NCBI RefSeq assembly: GCF_017353185.1
Contig: NZ_JAFMYV010000018.1
Location: 45,628-109,627 of the forward strand
Origin: Fibrella rubiginis
Lineage (GTDB): Bacteria > Bacteroidota > Bacteroidia > Cytophagales > Spirosomataceae
Length of the DNA: 64,000 bases
Direction of reading: 5' to 3'
The notes below the pieces were generated by a model. The model saw only the letters and a list, made by a program, of their open reading frames with translations. It was not told the DNA's origin and ran no database searches. Below, piece by piece: positions 59,059 through 64,000 of the stretch. Within the stretch, counting starts at the first letter, position 1. Every line of letters starts with the position of its first letter. Both the position numbers and the translations under genes were made by a program.

Positions 59059-60666
59059 ATGTCGACCACCACGCGTTCTCGTGAAGCCCTGTTAATAGGT
59101 CTTTGCCTGGTACCCTTACTTTACCTGGCTTCCATCTGGAATAGCCTTCCACCTGAGGTACCAACCCATTTCGATACCCACGGGCAGCCAAACGGGTACT
59201 CTTCCAGAAAAGGCTTTTTTTTCCTGATCGCTATCATCTCACTGCTGCAGTATCCCCTGCTTCGGGCTTTGCCGCATGTGGATCCCAATAAAAAACTAGG
59301 CGGTGCCAGCTACGAGCGTATCCGCCTGATTATCACCCTATTCTTTGCCCTGTTAGCCACGCTGCTGGTTTACCTGGCGCATACAAAAATGACCGGTGGT
59401 TTGCTCACCACGCTGCTACTGTCGACTATGTCACTGCTGATGGCCGCCCTTGGTAATGTGATCCTGACGGTACCACAAAATTATTTCGTCGGCATAAGAA
59501 CGCCCTGGACACTGGCCAGCGAAGCAAACTGGCGCAAAACGCACCGGCTCGGCGGGCGGCTCTGGCTGGTGGGTGGCCTAGTGGCATTCGTAGCCATGCT
59601 GGTATTGCCCGATTCGTGGAAGTTTCCGGTGTTCATGGCTATCGTTGGTCTATTGACCATGATTCCCGTAGGCTACTCCTACAACCTGTTCCGCAAGGGA
59701 TTGGCCACCGTTGCGATCCTGCTGCTAAGCGTGGGTACATCGGCGTGGGCACAAACAGAAGAGACCCTGCGCTACGCCATTACCCAGCCCGCCAATGTCA
59801 GCCTGACGCTGGAAGGCACCCTGACCCTCCCTCCGGGCGCCAGAAAACCCGTTCCGGTGGTGATGCTCATTGCCGGTTCCGGCCCCACGGACCGCAACAG
59901 CAACAGTGCCATTCCCGGCTATGATTCGATCAACACGTTTCGGCAGCTGGCCGAACAGCTGGCCAGTCAGGGTGTAGCTGTGTTTCGGTACGACAAGCGG
60001 GGCACGGGTACCAATCGGGCCGCGTTTATTGCCCAGATGCAACAGCTTCAACGCTCCGTTTTTGATGATGCCGTTGCCGATGCCGTGGGGTTCATCCGTC
60101 AGCTACAGGCCGACAAACGGTTTTCGCGGGTGATTGTGGCGGGGCATAGCGAAGGGTCGCTGGTGGGGATGCTGGCAGCCAGACAGGCCAAAGCCAGCGG
60201 CTTTATTTCCATTGCCGGGGCGGGGCAAAACATTGCTGAGGTAATAAAAACACAGTTCCGGGCATCGGGAGCTGCCGCACCGCTTGTCGACAAGTCCATT
60301 GCCGGCATCGATTCGCTTAAGTCGGGTTTTACCGTGCGGACATTGCCACTGATGCCGGTGCCACCATCGCAGCAGGGCTACCTGACCAACTGGATGAAAT
60401 ACGACCCTGCCGTTGAGATCAAAGCCTTCGCCGGACCGGTGCTCATTATCCAGGGAAAGCGCGACATTCAGGTAGCCGTATCGGAAGCGGAACTCCTTAA
60501 AAAAGCCCGTCCCGACGCAAAGCTGGCCCTTTTCGACTCCATGAGCCATATCCTGAAAGAAGCCCCCACCGACCGCGCCGCCAACCTGGCAACCTACAAA
60601 AACGCCAAACTGACCCTCATTCCCGGCGTAGCGGATGTGATGGCAGCGTTTGCGAAAGGGAAGTGA
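59059..60666 (+). CDS. SdpI-like membrane protein fused to an alpha/beta hydrolase
   Basis: A 535-residue two-part protein. Residues about 1-215 form a DUF1648/SdpI membrane domain (NSLPPEVPTHFDTHGQPNGY, VPQNYFVGIRTPWTLASEAN, WRKTHRLGGRLWLVGG). Then KGLATVAILLLSVGTSAWAQ, which looks like a signal peptide of an ancestral secreted enzyme, joins it to an alpha/beta hydrolase (about 240-535). That part has an oxyanion region IAGSGPTDRNSNS, nucleophile VAGHSEGSLVG (Ser 362), Asp in QGKRDIQV and His in SMSHILKEA. The frame is continuous, with no stop. The hydrolase would face the periplasm. Confidence 0.9.
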   Translation: MSTTTRSREALLIGLCLVPLLYLASIWNSLPPEVPTHFDTHGQPNGYSSRKGFFFLIAIISLLQYPLLRALPHVDPNKKLGGASYERIRLIITLFFALLATLLVYLAHTKMTGGLLTTLLLSTMSLLMAALGNVILTVPQNYFVGIRTPWTLASEANWRKTHRLGGRLWLVGGLVAFVAMLVLPDSWKFPVFMAIVGLLTMIPVGYSYNLFRKGLATVAILLLSVGTSAWAQTEETLRYAITQPANVSLTLEGTLTLPPGARKPVPVVMLIAGSGPTDRNSNSAIPGYDSINTFRQLAEQLASQGVAVFRYDKRGTGTNRAAFIAQMQQLQRSVFDDAVADAVGFIRQLQADKRFSRVIVAGHSEGSLVGMLAARQAKASGFISIAGAGQNIAEVIKTQFRASGAAAPLVDKSIAGIDSLKSGFTVRTLPLMPVPPSQQGYLTNWMKYDPAVEIKAFAGPVLIIQGKRDIQVAVSEAELLKKARPDAKLALFDSMSHILKEAPTDRAANLATYKNAKLTLIPGVADVMAAFAKGK

Positions 60667-60675
60667 GTCTAAGGT

Positions 60676-60758
60676 TTAATTGCATTAGCTGATTAGGTTG
60701 TTTTCGGGCGAGGGTCTACCCCACCCCCGAAAACAACCTAATCAGCTAATGCAATTAA
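60676..60758. repeat. Perfect 33-nt palindrome between convergent genes
   Basis: TTAATTGCATTAGCTGATTA begins the left arm (60676-60708), fully complementary to 60726-60758, with a 17-nt loop. It lies between the SdpI-hydrolase fusion and the unknown minus-strand gene. It could terminate both transcripts, though T-tracts are weak. Confidence 0.93.
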
Positions 60759-60778
60759 GCAGTAAACTCAATCCCCTG

Positions 60779-61420
60779 TCAATTCGCCGAGTAGTGCTGT
60801 AGATACGATACCAGGCGGTTGAAATTCATGGCTTCGTAGGCATTGTGCGACTGGCGGGTGAGCTGATGCCGATAGAGGTCGATCAGGCCCATGAAGTGAG
60901 GGTTGTGGTTCAGGCTGGCCACCGTAAGGCCCTTGTAGCAGCGGAACGTCTGGTTATACACGAATGCGCAGGGCTTGGCCGGTTCGCCGTTGAAGATCAC
61001 GTCGAGCCGTTTCAACGACATACTGTCGGCCAGGGTATCGAAACCTGTTTCGACGAAGAAACCCATGATGGTTTCACAGACAGCCTCTAACTCCTGATCG
61101 GAATGGATACTGAACCGCGGCGTGGTTGCTTTCTGGAATTTGTTTACCGACATCAGCAGGGTATTGGCGTCGGGCCGGAAATCGGTGAGGGTGGGCAAGA
61201 ACTGCTGTGCAATTTGCTCGACCTGATCATTGCGGCAACCGAAATTCACGTCCAGCAGCGTGGTGTTTCCGTAGTAGGATGGCGAGAGGATGACATTATG
61301 AAAACCCGTCTCGGTATTTTTCCGGAATTGCTTCTTTTCGGGTAACAGGGAGAAACCATTGTCGCCAAAAAAGCGAGCTAACTGCTGGTATAAACTGGTT
61401 TCAAACGGCGTTAGCGTCAT
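60779..61420 (-). CDS. Hypothetical protein, family not recognised
   Basis: A 213-residue soluble protein starting MTLTPFETSLYQQLARFFGD at 61420; a start 18 bp upstream is also possible. No signal peptide or membrane segment is visible. It reads as an alpha/beta protein with aromatic-rich segments such as GFHNVILSPSYYGNTTLLDV, SVNKFQKATTPRFSIHSDQE and EPAKPCAFVYNQTFRCYKGL. The amino-acid composition and the convergent/divergent isolation support a real gene. I have no function to propose. It is divergent from the TonB receptor gene. Confidence 0.65.
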   Translation of the reverse strand: MTLTPFETSLYQQLARFFGDNGFSLLPEKKQFRKNTETGFHNVILSPSYYGNTTLLDVNFGCRNDQVEQIAQQFLPTLTDFRPDANTLLMSVNKFQKATTPRFSIHSDQELEAVCETIMGFFVETGFDTLADSMSLKRLDVIFNGEPAKPCAFVYNQTFRCYKGLTVASLNHNPHFMGLIDLYRHQLTRQSHNAYEAMNFNRLVSYLQHYSAN

Positions 61421-61531
61421 GGCCTTATGGATAAACAAGTGGAAACCTATGCGCAGAAACTAGTTACCGGTATAGGATTGGGTAACAACCGTTGTTTAGT
61501 AAGGTTTAAGCAAGTTCGTAAACTGACCCGA

Positions 61532-63973
61532 ATGATACACCGTCTGCGCCTCATTTTCGCTTGTTTTTATTTATTGGCGATTCATTATCAAAGTATTGCG
61601 CAACCAAAATCCATTGGTCAGGTGGTGCGTGGACGGGTGTATGATGCCCTCACCGACCAGCCTCTGGGTGGTGCCAGCGTGGCGCTCAACTCACCCGCCA
61701 CACTGGTCGTATACACCGATTCGATGGGGATTTTTCGGCTGACCGACGTGCCCGTAGGGCGGTATAATCTGACGGTGCGCTACCTGGGCTACGACACCCA
61801 GACCACCGCCGAAGTGCTGGTGGAGTCGGGGCGGGAACAGGTGCTGGACATTGGCCTGCAAACGGGCACCCGCACCCTGGCCGAAACCGTGGTGAAAGGC
61901 CAGCGCCCCGACGCCAACCTCACCAGCGCCCAGAGCATCACGCCCGAACAGATTTTGCGATACCCCGCCACCTACCTCGACCCGGCGCGGCTGGCTACGG
62001 CCTACGCGGGCGTGGTCAACACCAACGACCAGGCCAACAACATCAGTATCCGCGGCAACACGCCCAACGCGCTGATCTGGCGGCTGGAGGGGGTCGAGAT
62101 CGTGAACCCAAACCACCTCAGCAACGCCGGCACCCTCGGCGACCGGCCCACGGCGGCGGGTGGGGGGGTGAACATGCTGAGTGCGCAGTTGCTGGGCACG
62201 ACGCGGTTTCTGACCGGGGCCTTCGCACCAACATACGGCAATACGGTGGGTGGGGTGATGGACATGAGCCTGCGGTCGGGCAACGACGAACGCCACGAGC
62301 GCATCGTGCAGGCGGGGTTGATTGGCCTCGATATTGCCGCCGAGGGGCCCATGGGCGTACCCGGCAGCGGGCGGTCGTATCTGGTCAACTACCGGTATTC
62401 GTTTACGGGGCTACTGGGCCTGCTGGGCGTGACGTTCGGCGGCGAAGATATCCGGTTTCAGGACCTGTCGATGAACCTGACGCTGCCCACACGCGGACGG
62501 GGCCTGGTAAAAATTTTTGCCGTAATGGGCAACAGCGGTAATGTGTTTACGGCCCTGCCCAAAGACGAGCAGGTGTCGGCTAAAGACCTGTACAACATCC
62601 GGTTCCGGTCGCAGATGGGTGCGGGCGGGGTTACGTATTCCCGTCCGCTGGGGCAGCGCACAACCTGGCGCACGGCGCTGGTGATGTCGGGCAACCAGAA
62701 CAGCCGCTACCAGGAATTTGCCCAGTTGCCGGTTGGTTTTCCGCCCAACGGCATCGCCACGCAGTATGACCGAAACAGCAACGTCCGCGCCTCGCTCACA
62801 AGCTCACTGGGGGTGCGTATGTCCGGCAGGACAACCCTGCAGGCAGGGGCGTATCTGACACGGGTGCTCAGCGACCTCACCGTACAGCGCATTCCCTCGG
62901 TAACGGGGCCTGTGCTGCCGCCCGACGTGGCCGACGGTACGGTGGCGGGCTGGCTTCTGGAACCCTACGCCAACCTGCAATGGCAACCCTCGCCACAACT
63001 GCTGGTACAGGCGGGATTGCACTACACGTATTTCAGCTATAATGCAAACAGTCAGCAGGTTGAGCCCCGCGTCTCGGCCCGGCTTGAGGTACGTCCGGGG
63101 CGAACGTTTTCGCTGGCCTACGGGCTGCACAGCCAAGTTCAGCAGCCGGGTGTATACCTGGCCCATTTGCCCGCAACGTCGGCATCTATGGTCGATAACA
63201 GCGGTTTAGGGCTAACCAGGGCACACCATCTGGTGCTGGGCTATACGCATCAGTTTAACCCGTCGGCCTATCTGAAGGCCGAAGCCTATTACCAATACCT
63301 GTTTGGGGTGCCGGTGGCGCTGGTCAACAACAACGCGACGGCCGCTTTTTCGACCCTCAACCTGCTGGAGGCAACCGAGTTTGTGGAGCGGCCGTTGCGG
63401 CTCGTCAACGGCGGCAACGGGCGGAACCTGGGGCTGGAACTGACCTACCAGCAATACCTGACGAAACAGCTTTACTGGCTGCTGTCGGGGTCGGTGTACG
63501 ACGCGCAATACCGCACCCTGGACGGCATCTGGCGCGAATCGCGGTTCAATGGCCGCTATGCCGCCAACGCCACAGTGGGCCGCGAATGGACCACCGATTT
63601 TACGACAAATGCCACAGCAGCGAACGCCAAGGCCAGGAAACGCGTACAAACCTGGGGTGTCAACGCCCGCCTGACCTACGCCGGGGGTTTCCTCGACCGC
63701 TCCATCGACGTAAATGCCTCGCAGGGACAAACCACAACCTATTATATCGGCTATGGCTACACCAACCGCCTCGCCGACTATGCCCGCGCCGATTTGCGCC
63801 TCTACTGGCGCAAGAGCAACCCACGCTACAACCGGATGCTGGCCCTCGACATTCAGAACGTGACCAACGCCCAAAATCAGGCCCACAGCTACTTCGATGC
63901 CTTCCAGCGCAAAATCGTCCCCCAATACCAACTCGGCATCATCCCGGTGCTGAGCTACCGGTGGGAATTTTAG
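61532..63973 (+). CDS. TonB-dependent receptor with carboxypeptidase regulatory-like domain
   Basis: Outer-membrane receptor of 813 residues from the ATG at 61532 (MIHRLRLIFACFYLLAIHYQ), whose signal peptide ends near SIAQ; the in-frame extension to 61427 is not signal-like. The N-terminal domain reads VRGRVYDALTDQPLGGASVA with the LGYDTQTTAEVLVESG end. A plug follows (NNISIRGNTPNALIWRLEGV, NMLSAQLLGTTRFLTGAFAP) and the barrel ends with VLSYRWEF. No SusD-like partner is in the window. It resembles siderophore or metal/cobalamin-type receptors more than SusC, but the ligand is unknown. Confidence 0.93.
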   Translation: MIHRLRLIFACFYLLAIHYQSIAQPKSIGQVVRGRVYDALTDQPLGGASVALNSPATLVVYTDSMGIFRLTDVPVGRYNLTVRYLGYDTQTTAEVLVESGREQVLDIGLQTGTRTLAETVVKGQRPDANLTSAQSITPEQILRYPATYLDPARLATAYAGVVNTNDQANNISIRGNTPNALIWRLEGVEIVNPNHLSNAGTLGDRPTAAGGGVNMLSAQLLGTTRFLTGAFAPTYGNTVGGVMDMSLRSGNDERHERIVQAGLIGLDIAAEGPMGVPGSGRSYLVNYRYSFTGLLGLLGVTFGGEDIRFQDLSMNLTLPTRGRGLVKIFAVMGNSGNVFTALPKDEQVSAKDLYNIRFRSQMGAGGVTYSRPLGQRTTWRTALVMSGNQNSRYQEFAQLPVGFPPNGIATQYDRNSNVRASLTSSLGVRMSGRTTLQAGAYLTRVLSDLTVQRIPSVTGPVLPPDVADGTVAGWLLEPYANLQWQPSPQLLVQAGLHYTYFSYNANSQQVEPRVSARLEVRPGRTFSLAYGLHSQVQQPGVYLAHLPATSASMVDNSGLGLTRAHHLVLGYTHQFNPSAYLKAEAYYQYLFGVPVALVNNNATAAFSTLNLLEATEFVERPLRLVNGGNGRNLGLELTYQQYLTKQLYWLLSGSVYDAQYRTLDGIWRESRFNGRYAANATVGREWTTDFTTNATAANAKARKRVQTWGVNARLTYAGGFLDRSIDVNASQGQTTTYYIGYGYTNRLADYARADLRLYWRKSNPRYNRMLALDIQNVTNAQNQAHSYFDAFQRKIVPQYQLGIIPVLSYRWEF

Positions 63974-64000
63974 GGAAGTTCAAGGTTTAAGGTCCAAAGT

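Noticed and set aside
63974..64000. Start of another palindrome after the last TonB receptor gene
   Set aside because: AAGTTCAAGGTTTAAGGTCC looks like an element arm, but the window ends before any partner arm, so it cannot be supported.

Overview
The window looks like a chromosomal segment of a Bacteroidota member, most likely of the Cytophagales and close to Spirosoma, Fibrella or Rudanella. Supporting signs are the SusC/SusD pair, TonB receptors with an N-terminal carboxypeptidase-regulatory-like domain, DUF3857 proteins, the birA/rsfS/ftsH gene order, several TAnnTTTG promoter-like motifs just upstream of genes, weak Shine-Dalgarno sequences and GTG/TTG starts. Base composition is fairly GC-rich, with more AT-rich islands at about 25.3-26.7 kb and 35.1-39.4 kb. 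The genus is inferred; there is no rRNA gene to settle it. I saw no tRNA, CRISPR array, IS transposase or prophage.

Layout. 0-0.6 kb: end of a phosphopantetheinyl transferase. 0.7-13.1 kb: one long plus-strand carbohydrate-uptake operon: SusC, SusD, a LamG-type surface lipoprotein, an ABC substrate-binding lipoprotein, two ABC permeases, a toroid-type glycosidase-like lipoprotein and a MalK/UgpC-like ATPase. 13.2-18.5 kb: a minus-strand catabolic cluster (alpha/beta hydrolase, GH1-like glycosidase, GMC oxidoreductase with its gluconate-dehydrogenase-subunit-3-like partner, SDR). 18.7-22.1 kb: a two-component system and a GH5-like glycosidase. 22.4-35 kb: a small Lys-rich exported protein, two DUF3857 proteins, ftsH, rsfS, birA, a PafA-like phosphatase, CrtW-type ketolase, polyprenyl synthase and a patatin. 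35.1-39.4 kb: a DUF4397 lipoprotein and an Oar-like TonB receptor. 39.6-54 kb: mostly housekeeping and metabolic genes (selD, two SDRs, a methyltransferase, a sodium:solute symporter with an overlapping 41-codon ORF, topA, a GreA/B factor, a sirtuin, nth, a TrpB2-type enzyme, coaE). 54.2-64 kb: ECF sigma factor, a CotH-kinase-like exported protein, an orphan PycTM-like membrane protein, cobT, a DUF421 protein, an SdpR-like repressor followed by an SdpI/alpha-beta-hydrolase fusion, an unknown protein and a TonB receptor.

The strongest unexplained signal is a family of long, nested palindromes. All seven gene junctions of the SusCD/ABC operon carry one, and about nine more lie at other junctions, mostly between convergent genes. 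They are built from interchangeable concentric layers: an outer shell based on AATGTACAATG or GAATGAGTGA, a site-specific middle, and sometimes a conserved core such as CCCTTCGACARGCTCAGGG. They often supply stop codons and short C-terminal tails to neighbouring genes. In one case they appear to supply the start codon and lipoprotein signal peptide of the ABC substrate-binding protein.

Inferred pathway: SusCD brings an oligosaccharide across the outer membrane, the lipoprotein glycosidase and binding protein process and capture it, and the ABC importer takes it to the cytoplasm. The neighbouring GH1-like, GMC and SDR enzymes may hydrolyse or oxidise the sugar. The substrate cannot be read from the sequence.
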